DNA of 64,000 nucleotides, taken from the NCBI GenBank assembly GCA_013115135.1, contig JABANP010000110.1, positions 62,001 to 126,000 on the forward strand, in the 5' to 3' direction. Source of the stretch: Perkinsus olseni (lineage: Eukaryota; Perkinsozoa; Perkinsida; Perkinsidae). A program made the position numbers and the translations under genes. This document shows, piece after piece, positions 54,456-64,000 of this stretch (positions are counted from its first letter, which is position 1; each line of letters begins with the position of its first letter). The notes under the pieces were generated by a model, which saw only the letters and a program-made list of their open reading frames with translations, ran no database searches and was not told the origin of the DNA.

Positions 54456-57400
54456 ATGTTGATCAATCGTCCCTCCCCGGTCGTTTACAGGCTAGTTGCC
54501 GCTGCTTCAAGGAGAGCTGTCGCCAACATCTCGGTGTCTACGCATCGTGTTGGTCAGCAGGACCGGCGTCCACCTCCTCCTAAGGTACGAGTGCTGATAC
54601 CACTCCTTTCGCAACTCTCACGCAACTTACTAGGTATTACCACCGCCTCCCCCACCGCCGCGTAAGGCTCTCATACCGATACCGCAATTGATAGACTCGA
54701 TGACGGAGGCGATACAGAATGGAAAAAACGAGGAAGCCCGGAATATTGCGGCAGCCGTCGTAGAGCGGCGGACCGAGATGGCAGGTGAGGGTGATGGGAA
54801 TCTTTGAGTATCTTAGGTTGACCTTAGGCTCCGTCGGATGGTCGGATATAACGGTACTCATGTGGGGTTTGTGTGCTTTGAAAGAACAACGCATGATGAC
54901 GGAGCTGGTGGAAGGCCTCGGTATCGATACCCTCATGCGAGAGTGTCCACCTATCGAGTTGGGGTAGTGCTGGGGCGTTCTGAATATCCTTTGCAGTGCG
55001 GTGAGTAGGTACATGGCCCACTACATGTCGCTCGGATAAAGGCAGTAACTCGATGTCGAGGCGAATGGCCGCATCAGCTGTGTCGAGGATGGCGGAGGGC
55101 GGGGCTGCAGAGGTCGACGTCGAGGTATTGGGATATTCGCAAAGCGACTCCGGCAACTTTCTCGAGGAAGGATCCGTCTTCTTTGGACAGGAGCTAGCAG
55201 AGATTTGGGGACGCGAGATGAATAAATTTGTCGAGAAACGCTTTTTGAAAGTGTCTGTAATGTTAGACGATGAAGTATTCGGTTTTGTGTAGACTGTCTC
55301 CAACATCGAAATAGAACTGGTAGATAGAATGCTGGCGGCCTGGCATCTTCGTTTGTCTCGACCTTCAGTCACTTCTGGTAGCATTACGGGTGTTCACTGA
55401 TCGGGACTTCGCTGAGAGGAAGGAAACTGACTGCACGACTGAGCTGGATTGGTAGGACGGTTGAACGAGCGTCTTTGGTTGGGGCTTGATTGGTTGCGAA
55501 AGAGTTGGTAGGAGAGGCTCTCAAATTCACATTCCGTTCGGCCCAGCAATATTGGGGCGTTGGCATCTGCACGGTATACTGTGTCAATAAAGGGCCAACA
55601 CCTGGGTGAACATTGCGCAGTAAATAGTAGTCCACTGCTCGCGATTTCGTCGTCGTCGTTCTCTGATGAAGTACTTCGAGCGACGGTACTGGTGTTTCCG
55701 TGGACGAAGTGAAGAGTCATGAATGCGTTGAACAGGTTGGGCCAGGTGGATTAGTTGTGGTTTCTTCTTTGTAGGGGCCTCCTCGTGCCGGCTCTCCGGG
55801 CTTTGTCGTCTCGAGAGGCGCTGGAGAAGATATCTACTGACGACTTGATCAACTGTCTCTTGGGAACTGGGGTGAGCTTCGAGCTGCGCTGCCCCTCCTA
55901 CGATGAGCTGTCTCTTCGAGTCTTGTTGTCGTCGTGTCGTTGATGCTGCAGGGAGTCCCTGCCAGGGACTGAATAATTTCGAGCGACGGGAAACTCTTCT
56001 GTGTGATTGCTCGACCTTGTCTCAGATCGCTCGAAGCTTCGAAGTGGTGCCAGAAGTCTTGGGGGTTTTCTTGAAGACCGCGGCAGAGAGATTGGGGATG
56101 ACTGATGAGGTGGATGAGGGTCGTTGGTGTCGGGTCGGATGACAGACGGTGTGAGTTCAGGCGCTGAGTCTCGAGGATCGCGCTAAGGTCTATAGAGCGG
56201 CATGCCGGAATATTCTGGTGGATAATGAAGATGCTGCGAGAGCGAGAGAAAGCGTTGCAGCTAATTTCGATGATGGGAAAGTACTCGCGCAGGTAAGTGC
56301 AAGTGGATCCAGAGGGTATGTTGCCAACATAATGTTGGTCGCAGTTTATTTGCAGACCGGCAATAGCTCAGGCGGTTGAGCGGGAGACTGCGCGGCTGAA
56401 GAGCGCGGTCATATAATCTTAAGACCGTGCTCAGCGCGCGGGCGCGCTTCGCGCGCCCGCGCGCTGACCACGGTCTGTTCCCTGCGTTTTCACTATCGCT
56501 GCTGTAGTACTAGCTGGGTGTAATACCCACTCTTCCTCACTTCCTGCCTGTCCCCTGCACACAACCGTTTCGCCCGACGGTTTCGCTGTTTTCGCTCGCC
56601 ATGAAGCTCTGTCCGAGTATGGGAACGAGTTTTGGCGTTACGATGTGCGTGCCCTTGACCTGCTGGTCTACCTTTTGTTTAATGCTATGGCTTAGCCATC
56701 AGTGTCTCGCTCGCCCGATATTCTTAGCTAGGTAACGCAACACTCCGATGAACAATGCATTATCGTAACAAATGTGGTTGATTATTTAGCACCTCTACGT
56801 ACTTCGTTATACCTTGCATAGCGGGCCTTCTTCTTCTCATGCATCTGCTCCTCGGCTTCTTTCTTCACGTCGTCAGTGTCGGCGTACTGGCAATAGATTA
56901 CTCGGTTGTTCTTGATGATGTGACCTGTCGACCGACTCATCCTACACATTGGGCAACGCTTCTCGCCCTTGGGGAGCTCCCATGGTGCTATGATACCCAG
57001 CTCTTCAAGGGACTGCTCTGCCCTGGCTCGGCGCTTTGGGTCTACACCATCGGTCTTGGCCTTGACGTCGACGGGCGGAGTAGTGCTATCGCCAACCTTG
57101 AGGGGGCATTTACCACGTGGGTGGCCTAGTTTACCAAGCAGTTCACCGCAAGTTCGACATCTCTGAGGGCTCTTCTTCTTGGTCGGCTCTGGTTCGACCA
57201 AGTTGGCCGCTGGGTCTTGGTCGATGACAGCCTGGTCAACAACAGTCTCGATGAGGTCGGGAATGAGAGCTTCGGGTAGGTCAAGGTGTTGTTCATCTTC
57301 GGCTTGGGGGCTCACGAGCGTCTTGGCCAACTCCTCGTTGATTATCACCGCCTCCTCGTTGAATATTCCTCTTTGTGCAGGTAGCTGCTGAAGCCGACGC

Positions 57401-60400
57401 TGATCCTTCATCCAAGTTAGTGCATGGCCGTACGACACCGGTAACAGTGGTGGTGGGATATTCTCGCCCGTATTGTCGAAGCCTTCGAGGTCACTGCTAA
57501 CTCGGCGGTTGTACTCGGCCAGTGCAGACCAGACCAACTGTGATATTGGCTTACCACCGGATGATGGTGACAGGTGAGACCATATATCGATCCACATAGT
57601 TTTCATACGTTGATTGAAGTCTGGCCTCACCTCGACTAGCGAACCACCGAGGCTTCTCCTCCGAGCAACGTTCCGCTTGGATGTCACTTGTGCTTGACGA
57701 AGCGCATCGGTATTTATCCACTGTGCAGATACATCTACCGCAGCCGCCCGACTTTGACATAGTGCTTCCATTAATTCCAGAGCCGAAGGCTGAGATGGAG
57801 TAGTAGCACCAGGCATAGTTGACATAGTAGGTTGAGCCTCCGCCACACCATCCTTATCCCTCTCGTCCTCCAAAGGTTGACTCATGACTTCATCAAATCG
57901 CTTGTCGAGAATGTCTAGAGTGTGAGCTGTGACATGATCGGGAATGTCCAGAGCAGTCAAGTCGCTGCTCAGGGGAATGTTGTCGCTCTCTTCGGCTTCC
58001 GACTCTTCGTCTCTGTCCATGCAGTCATCAAACTGGTCATTCTCAGGTACTATGTCATCCTCGTCGCAGGGTTCGCCATCGAGAGGAGCGACATCTATCT
58101 GAGTGACTGCTCTTGCGTACTCGAATCCAAAGAGAAGAGGTTCTGGTGACAGCTCTGGTGCTAGTAGCGCATCATCGACTTCCACTGGTGCCACTCCACA
58201 TGGTAGACTCGGCCTTCCCACAGCACGAAGCCTTCGGCGGTTATAGTTGGTGATGGCCCATGTTGCCCTGGCATCGAGGATCTCAGTGCGGAAGTTCCTG
58301 AAGCTGTTGAACGATCTACTAAGGACGCTATGCACAGCCTCCACTTTCGAGGTTCCGCGGAGAGACTTGTACTCGACTACCGCCTCACCTGTTGACCGGT
58401 AATCCCTCTCGCCTATGCAGACATACATGGTGCTGTTGTCGCTGACGCATCCATTGAGCACATGGATGCATTGGTTGAAGATGGCCTTCTTGACCTTCGC
58501 CGTAACCAATGGATAGGCAGGGGAGGCTGGCGTAATGTTCTGCACAGGCATGCCGGAGCTCAAGCACTGCCTCCGAGCTTCTTCGTCCAAGGCTATGTGA
58601 GCCTTTGTCACCAAGAGAAGCTTGGCGCATACAGCCTCTGGAGTGCCGATGACACGGCGAACGTAGCGGTATCGGTCGATGCGCTTCTGTTCAGTGGTGA
58701 GGTTGAGGCCAGCCTTGGCACGGATTTCCTCTAGGCGTTGGGTGTCCTCCGACGAGTCCGTGAAGACCGCTTGGCTGAGCTGCTTGAGAAACCGAGCCCT
58801 TCTTACATGTTCCCCATTGATCTCTCTACCGACTCTGAGAAGGAGGTGCATGATGTCGAGCTTTTTGACCACCCTAGTCTCCCATCCACCGACCTTCTGG
58901 TCAGGCGAGGGGGCGGGTTCGTCGGGCGTCGACCGTAGCTTGCCATTACAGCAATTGCAGTCGACGTAGACGATAGGAGGCACGGTCTCCCCATGCCTGT
59001 CAAGCACCTCGGTCATCGCCTTCTCCAGCCACACCCCCGATGTATCCGGTACCACGTAATAGCCCAGCACCAGTCCCAGATCGCCAACTATTGAGAAGCT
59101 TTGTGTGCCGACAGCCTGGCCGGTGGGGTCCTTCTTCACTCTACCGACGACCTTCGCCTGATGATCTATACCCAGCGCGTTGGTGGATCTCAACGCCCTC
59201 TGCTCTCTACGCAAGCTGTCTCTGTGCTGATAGTAGTCCGATAGTAGTGCTTGTAAGAGGGCAGGTGATTTCGGTACGAACTCCTCCGGGAAGTTGCCAT
59301 ATGGCTCGTACCCCGAGGCTATCTTTTAGCTCAACCTTTCTGGCAGCATCATGCTCGTAATTCCTCTTACAAGCAGTGTAGTCACGGGTCAAGTTTGCCC
59401 GTACCTGTTCTTCGAGGTTCTTGGCTGCAGTGCCGAGCCTCAATGCTAGTATCAGAGACTTCCCCACGCCGAAAGCGGCACCGTAGGCAACGAAGGGCAT
59501 GTTCTGCATGTGTCGTGGTAGAGTCTTGATGTAGTTGCCGTCGAACGTCGTGCAGTGACTTCCACATTTTTTGCACTTCAGATCAAGACCTTGAGCAAAG
59601 ATGGGCCAGCTATCTGTATAAATAAGCTTCAGCTTCGATACAGCATTCACTCGCATATCCCTCGCGTGGCATGAAGTACACTGACCGATAGTCGGCCCAT
59701 AGAGATAGACCCTCAAAGTGTTCGCAGCTTGCGGCGCGAAACCATTTTTACCGCGTATATCGCCCACCACAAGAGAATCTGGCTTCTTAGGGAATGTGGT
59801 GGTGATAAGAGGAGTAGTAGGGCACTTCGCTTCTAATTCTTGTGGGACAGGGCTAGCGGCAGCCTTCGGCTGGTGATACCCGCACTCACAGCCACGGATT
59901 TCAGTAGGGCGGAGCACATGACGAGTGCCAAAGGGACAGTTGATGATCTTCACCATAACAGAGTACCATTTGGACTTCTTAGGCGGAGCACAACCTCGAG
60001 GCATAGTTTTGGCTCGGGATTGTGCGAATTCCTGCATGGCACGGTGCCACTCAGCATCTGGTTTCCCGACTTTGGGCATGGATTATGCTGAACAAGCTAC
60101 AAGATGCACAGATCATGAGACGGGACACTTGACGGTTCGAGTGCAACTGCGCGATACCCACGGTCTGGCAGGGCAGCCGGTACGAGAATGAAACGGCTGG
60201 GGCGCTCGCGCTCGCGTGCGAGGTCTCACGTTTGGGCAGGATAATTTTAGTGAAAAGTTCCACTTCTCAACCCATTTTTCCTCTTTTTCCTTTCTCCTTC
60301 TTCCTTTCTTCTTTCTCTTCTTTTTTCCTTTTCTTTCCCCTCTCTTTTTCATTTTTTCTTTTCCCCCCCTTTCGCAGGCGCTTTTGCCCCGGACCTAGCT

Positions 60401-62692
60401 CAGTTGGTAGAGCGTCCGACTGTAGCGGAATAGTCATCGGATGGTCCCTGGTTCGATTCCGGGTTGCCGGATTTTGTCCTATATTCAGTTACCCCTCGCT
60501 ATTTGTATGTCTGATGTCCTATCCCCGGCCCTCCACTCCCAGTAAGTTCACATGCAGGTCACTCGCTCGTTCCACCGACCATCTGTGACGTGGCGTCACA
60601 CGGCACTGCCTGTGCCTTCAGGGTCGAAGACTCCGGACGACGGGAACGCATCGCCGTGGCTTGCGTACGGGATATTTTAAATCCCATGACTCGGTGAAAT
60701 CTCCGGCGAATACCCCAGCGCAGTCTTATCCATCTTTTCAGGGATGATTGGTTCTTGCTGTCTCTGGACGAGCTCACTATAGTCGCTAAGGCGTGCTTCG
60801 ATGCGGCCATGGCGTCGGTGCCTGGCTGGCTAAGAGGAGAGGGCATGCCGGCATGTAAGTCCTCGTCCATTCGCTCCGTCTGGCCATCCGAGCCCGTCAG
60901 ATTTGGGCGTTCTCTTGGCGATTGGTCGAACTCGTCGCGAAGAGGTAGCCCATCGCGGCATGGGGTACGTCAACCTTCGAGGAGCCCCAGTGTACGACTT
61001 ATCAGCATTCGTCCGGCTCATGAGTGCCACGAGGATATTCCACTACAAAGCTTTGGGGACAAGTGAGCCAGCTTCGAGCGGATCGACCGGGTTGAGTCCG
61101 TCCTCTTTTTCAGTTGCTGATGTGATCTGCGATGCTCCGCTAGAGGACATATCCTTGAAAGTGTGCTTCCGAACGCTTCGAGCAAGCAGCTCTTTACGCT
61201 GGTATGAGCAAGAGCTGTAATAATGGTCGGGGTATCTTCCATTGACTGCGGGGTCACTGGTGGGAGAGGAGGCCTAACAATCGTACAATAGCATGGTTGA
61301 TCTCTCAACTTCGACTGCCTTCTGTTGGACTTTCCGTGGATCTTGTTAAATGGAGGCATCTGCAGCGATCCGAGAGTCGCGTATGATTGGCAGGGTCTCA
61401 GGTTCGCTAAAATTTCGGCAGCAGTGTTGGCTCGGCTCACAGAGAGTGGTGGAATCTTTTCGGACGACCGACCTGATACAAGGCTACTTCATCTAGCTCC
61501 GGCGATCTACCATCTAGCACTCTCTGCCCACATCTCCTTGGAGCTTGCGGGTGCTATCATCGAGGAGTTCCGAGGTGGGCGCGCACAGGATCCAAGCATC
61601 GGGTGACTCTGAATGATTTATTAGATACCACTCGGGTATCGAAGCGGCTGCAGCAGTGGGCCACTGTGCTGGCGAAAGAAGGGGGTGGTGATGAGCAGTC
61701 GGCCCTTCGGAGGCTGGTCGGAGCGTCAACTCAGATGGTGTGGGCGGCCGCGTCTATGCGGTTCATCAGCGAGGATGGCATGCTTCCTGCAACTGTAGTT
61801 GGATGGTCAGCCTTTTACAGTACTATTTAGTGTCGTTCGTTCGATCAGATCATCAAACCAGTGTTCGAGATGCTCGTTGACCTTGCTGACCCAGAAGGAA
61901 GGTCCTCTCAGAATCTCGGCTCTTTAGCTGCTATCAATGATATGTAGTACTCGCACCTATCTTATACAAAGATGCGAGGGAAATTTGGTATAAGTTTATG
62001 CTAGACTTAGTAGTCTGTAGCGCTAGACGTCGGATGGTTTCTTCAGCTGTGTACTTCCGCGCGGCTATGAGAATCAGAGGGATACTCTACATCTTCCGTC
62101 GCTTCGCCAGGTATAAATTTAGTAGCGACCTCACTTTCACACTGCGAGAGGCGGAGTTGAGAAGGGAAGTTGCATTGAGGAGTCGAGCTACAGAGTGGCT
62201 ACGTGGAAAGGTCGACGCTAGTGAAGCCAGTTTCACTGAAGCGTAGGACCGTTGTCGACTCGGGTTCGACCCTAACACCCGGTATTTTCCTCAGCTTTGC
62301 TGATGATGAGCTCACTGGAGGGAATACTGTCGATATCGTTATTGGCGATCCCTCTGACAAACACGGGGTTCTGGTGGCTCCTCGGAACGCCTGCTACCGT
62401 AGTCACTTGGACGGCCGGAGGGATCGAGCTCCGATGTAAGGCGAGAGTGGTGCTTTGTCAACGGAAGCTCAATATCTCTCCACAGTAGTGCTAAGTGGGT
62501 GAAATTTGATAGTTGATTTAGGGCTACCCAACTGAACGTGGCTGCACTGAAGAACCTCGGCTGGAAAGTTGGTATCATTTATGAGGCCCTTCTAGAGCCA
62601 GCCAAGTCTACACAGAATCTCTCGGATGATGCCGGGATGACCTCAGAGGTGATGCTCGGCGTGATCGAAGGTGTTCTGTGTCGATCGAAATG
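54456..62692 (+). CDS. Probable mitochondrial helical-repeat RNA-binding protein (RAP/FASTK/OPR-like)
   Basis: A multi-exon plus-strand gene. ATG 54456 starts an Arg/Ser/Ala-rich leader (MLINRPSPVVYRLVAAASRR) typical of mitochondrial targeting, then a poly-Pro stretch split in phase by intron 54585-54633. Later coding segments carry repeated helical motifs: SDITVLMWGLCALKEQRM (54.84), TDDLINCLLGTG (55.84), ALSLEDRAKVYRAACRNIL (56.16), SLDELTIVAKACFDAAMA (60.76), VYDLSAFVRLMSATRIF (60.99), LEDISLKVCFRTLRAS (61.14) and RLLHLAPAIYHLALSAHI (61.49). The end has FADDELTGGNTVDIVIGDPS (62.30) and LNVAALKNLGWKVGIIYEAL (62.53), resembling a RAP-domain ending; stop TGA about 62690. Such proteins process organellar RNA. 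Between about 56293 and 60741 the coding is interrupted by a transposase gene, a hairpin and tRNA-Tyr. Exon joins are only partly resolved; the family call is tentative. Confidence 0.5.
54585..54633 (+). other. Intron with ATACCACTCC motif (sense)
   Basis: The 49-nt intron (GTACGAG...TTACTAG) joins RRPPPPK to VLPPPPPPPRK in phase. ATACCACTCC...AACTC lies at 54597-54617 and matches the RRP5 intron 32452-32496 almost base for base over about 20 nt. Confidence 0.85.
56422..56476. repeat. GC-rich 26-bp hairpin
   Basis: Arms 56422-56447 and 56451-56476 are inverted repeats with one mismatch and a TTC loop; the inner part is almost pure GC (GCGCGGGCGCGC). Directly upstream (56355-56395) is a tRNA D-arm-like stretch (AATAGCTCAGGCGGTTGAGC). 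It lies near the 3' side of the transposase gene and may mark an element end, although no matching terminal repeat was found at about 60.1-60.3 kb. Confidence 0.9.
56782..60079 (-). CDS. DDE-type transposase of a DNA transposon (one-base frameshift)
   Basis: About 1,095 codons in two overlapping frames. The N-terminal part (60079-59330) has paired Cys motifs (CPFGTRH...CECGYH; CTSCHARD; CKKCGSHCTTFDGNYIKTLP) and resembles the zinc-ribbon domain (DUF6729-like, from memory) of large eukaryotic transposases. The second part has an RNase-H-like series: NALGIDHQAKVVG (D), PPIVYVDCNCCNGK (D), KLDIMHLLLR and GTSKVEAVHSVLSRSF (candidate E). An acidic low-complexity linker and C-terminal zinc knuckles (CRTCGELLGKLGHPRGKC; CPMCRMSRSTGH) follow. 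The frames join by a +1 shift at the A4 run 59324-59327: reading through gives VELKIASGYEPYGNFPEEF and then SPALLQALLSDYYQHRDSLR. Target duplications and terminal repeats were not found. It lies in an apparent intron of the plus-strand gene. Confidence 0.75.
60255..60375 (+). repeat. Long pyrimidine tract
   Basis: About 110 bases almost free of purines on the plus strand (TTTCCTTTCTCCTTC-type), ending in TTTCGCAG. It precedes the tRNA-Tyr. It could act as the polypyrimidine tract of an acceptor for the plus-strand gene or be simple low-complexity sequence. Confidence 0.8.
60389..60471 (+). tRNA. tRNA-Tyr(GTA) with intron
   Basis: D-arm GCTC-AGTTGGTA-GAGC; anticodon arm TCCGA-CTGTAGA-TCGGA once a 10-nt intron (CGGAATAGTC, about 60425-60434) after position 37 is removed; T-arm CCTGG-TTCGATT-CCGGG; discriminator A followed by TTTT terminator. 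Introns at this position are standard for eukaryotic tRNA-Tyr. The acceptor stem pairs only at its outer four positions (CCGG/CCGG), so function is likely but not certain. It lies in the large intron of the plus-strand gene. Confidence 0.75.
61922..62012 (+). other. Predicted intron with TGGTAT motif
   Basis: Between the coding segments AAINDM and VVCSARRRMVSSAVYFRAAM. It contains GGGAAATTTGGTATAAG at 61979-61995, the reverse form of the ATACCAAATTTCCC motif of RRP5 introns. The exact borders are not fixed (GT near 61946, TTAG near 62011). Confidence 0.5.
62243..62294 (+). other. Intron made of a tRNA 3' half
   Basis: The 52-nt intron (GTAGGACC...TCCTCAG) joins ASFTEA to FADDELTGG in phase. 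It contains T-arm CGGGTTCGACCC and an acceptor-like ACACCCGG, followed by TATTTTCC and CAG. Same construction as the RRP5 tRNA-type introns, in an unrelated gene on the other strand. Confidence 0.7.
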
Positions 62693-64000
62693 AATCGCTG
62701 TCCTTCGAGCTCTCAACTGTTCCAATGTCTTTTCAGTTACGAAAAGCCGGGGTTTTGCCGACCGAGGAATAGGAGTTTTCAAGTTCAATTCTAATTCATA
62801 GAAATAATCTAAACCGTTTCAGACAACACGTGTTTCGGATGCCTTTAATTTCTCGCGTTCGAAGGCCTCGAGGCTCGTCGGAAATGGGTGCCAGAATTAT
62901 ACACAATTTTTTGATCATGACAAAACCATCAGAAATATTTCAGCCGGCAGTCCTTATCGCCATCGGTGCAGTGACGATACTTGCGATGAATCGAGGTAAT
63001 AACGGGCCGCTCTGAGCATTCGATCTCGGTGCGAAGAGATCGTTTTGAGTTGATCTCTTCGACACGGAAGGTAGCTCACCGTTGAACAACTGAGCTATCT
63101 GGTAGTGGAAGGAGACGTCGCATGTCCTCTCTAGCGGAGCGAAGCCTTTGGATATTATTGATTCTGGGTTCCCTGCACGTTTGGCCGGGATAGGGTCTTG
63201 TGATGCTGGCTGGGTGTTCAATAGAATTATTGTGCTTCGTAGAGTTGTAACTGTCATTGTAGTCAAAAAACGGTTTTCTGGGACTTGTAAAAACCCGTGT
63301 ATGACTGTGTATGTGACTTGGCTAGCCCTCGGCCACCGACTGTTGGGGTCGTTATTGTCGTGCTGAGCGAATCCAAAATCTTCGGAATGCGTAGAGACTG
63401 ATAAATCTTGATGACGGTTGCTTTAGGACGCAAACGACATGAACGGAGTCGGTTGGAAACAGCGGATGAGATGAAGTCGCGATGCGCCGCAGAAAAGGCC
63501 GCGCAAGATATGCTCTCGGTACTGTTCGAATTCGTGATGATGATGGCAGTACATTTATTCGGTTCAGCATGCTCGGGGTGTGAAAGGGGGGCAAGGGAAG
63601 ATTGTACTCCGAGGGCCAGCTATTGTCACTCGCGGGAGGACTCCACTCCGACTACATTACTTCCCAACTAGGTAGGCTGTTAGTTACCTTAGCCTGCTGG
63701 GATGGGAGATCGCTAGGTCTCGCTGAAAGCTCATATATTGGTCATCAGCGTGGACCAATGGTGGACGCTCCGATACGCGAGAAATGTCTTTTATAGTGGA
63801 GAATAACCTCGATTGAACTCCGGCTGTTGGTGGTCTATATATTAGTCGGCTGCTCTCGTTCGTTTCGATTCAATGGTGACCTTTTCGGTCAAAAATGTGG
63901 GAATCTGCGGTCGTATCCCTCCCGCTATGTTTCTGGTCCTTTAGGAACCGTGCGGAGGTCGCTAGGCTCCTGCTAGAGATCAGCCACGAGCCCTATGAAG
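62693..64000. other. Region without a supported gene at the window end
   Basis: Fragments only: a plus segment at about 63555-63665 reading YIYSVQHARGVKGGQGKIVL then PAIVTRGRTPLRLHY, and an overlapping plus frame at 63408-63671 (RKRHERSRLETADEMKSRC). They may be exons of a gene that continues outside the window. A minus-strand tRNA-like D-arm (AGATAGCTCAGTTGTTCAAC) lies at about 63080-63110. Confidence 0.35.

Noticed and set aside
49700..54817. String GTATCTTAGGTTGA recurring at about 49702, 53439 and 54808 as a spliced-leader or conserved acceptor
   Set aside because: In RRP5 the same string is partly coding (its GTTGAAG encodes residues after the acceptor) and elsewhere no consistent exon follows; too short to call an element.
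1..64000. CRISPR arrays, prokaryotic operons, attachment sites
   Set aside because: No regularly spaced identical repeats with unique spacers and no bacterial gene organisation were seen.

Overview
The window is nuclear DNA of a eukaryote. It has spliced genes with short GT-AG introns (about 45-80 nt), a nucleolar ribosome-biogenesis gene (RRP5/PDCD11), Pol III tRNA genes including a tRNA-Tyr with an intron, and several nested eukaryotic transposons. No prokaryotic operon, Shine-Dalgarno pattern or CRISPR is visible. The gene style (compact introns, a multicopy LicD family, tyrosine-recombinase retroelements) is compatible with a protist such as the alveolate Perkinsus; that assignment is an inference and not certain.

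Layout. (1) 1-8.77 kb and 17.46-24.1 kb form one large array of diverged repeat modules in about five units, with decayed coding traces possibly of hAT origin. (2) The array is split by an 8.7-kb PAT/Ngaro-type (DIRS order) tyrosine-recombinase retrotransposon at 8776-17461, with split direct repeats A1-ORFs-B1-A2-B2, Gag, RT-RNase H and tyrosine recombinase. (3) Its gag gene is split by a MULE DNA transposon (9712-12580) with a perfect 9-bp target duplication. (4) 25.2-34.8 kb, minus strand: RRP5 with S1 repeats, an acidic linker and HAT repeats, cut by many tiny introns. (5) 36-44.4 kb: five LicD-family membrane proteins (three plus, two minus). (6) 44.4-48.3 kb, minus: an unidentified multi-exon gene with a tRNA-Thr inside an intron. 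(7) 49.3-54.4 kb: a small plus-strand gene, two paralogous FLYWCH zinc-finger genes (minus) and sparse DNA. (8) 54.46-62.69 kb, plus: a multi-exon, probably mitochondrial helical-repeat protein (RAP/FASTK/OPR-like), one intron of which appears to hold a DDE transposase gene (minus), a GC-rich hairpin and a tRNA-Tyr.

The most unusual signals concern introns. Many introns of RRP5 and of other genes carry a shared short motif (ATACCA..., often ATACCACTCC...AACTC) in either orientation, as expected of introner-like insertions. A second set of introns is built from truncated tRNA sequences whose T-rich 3' tail becomes the polypyrimidine tract. Several otherwise intact genes also need a +1 reading shift at a one-base excess; assembly error or real frameshifting cannot be told apart from sequence alone.
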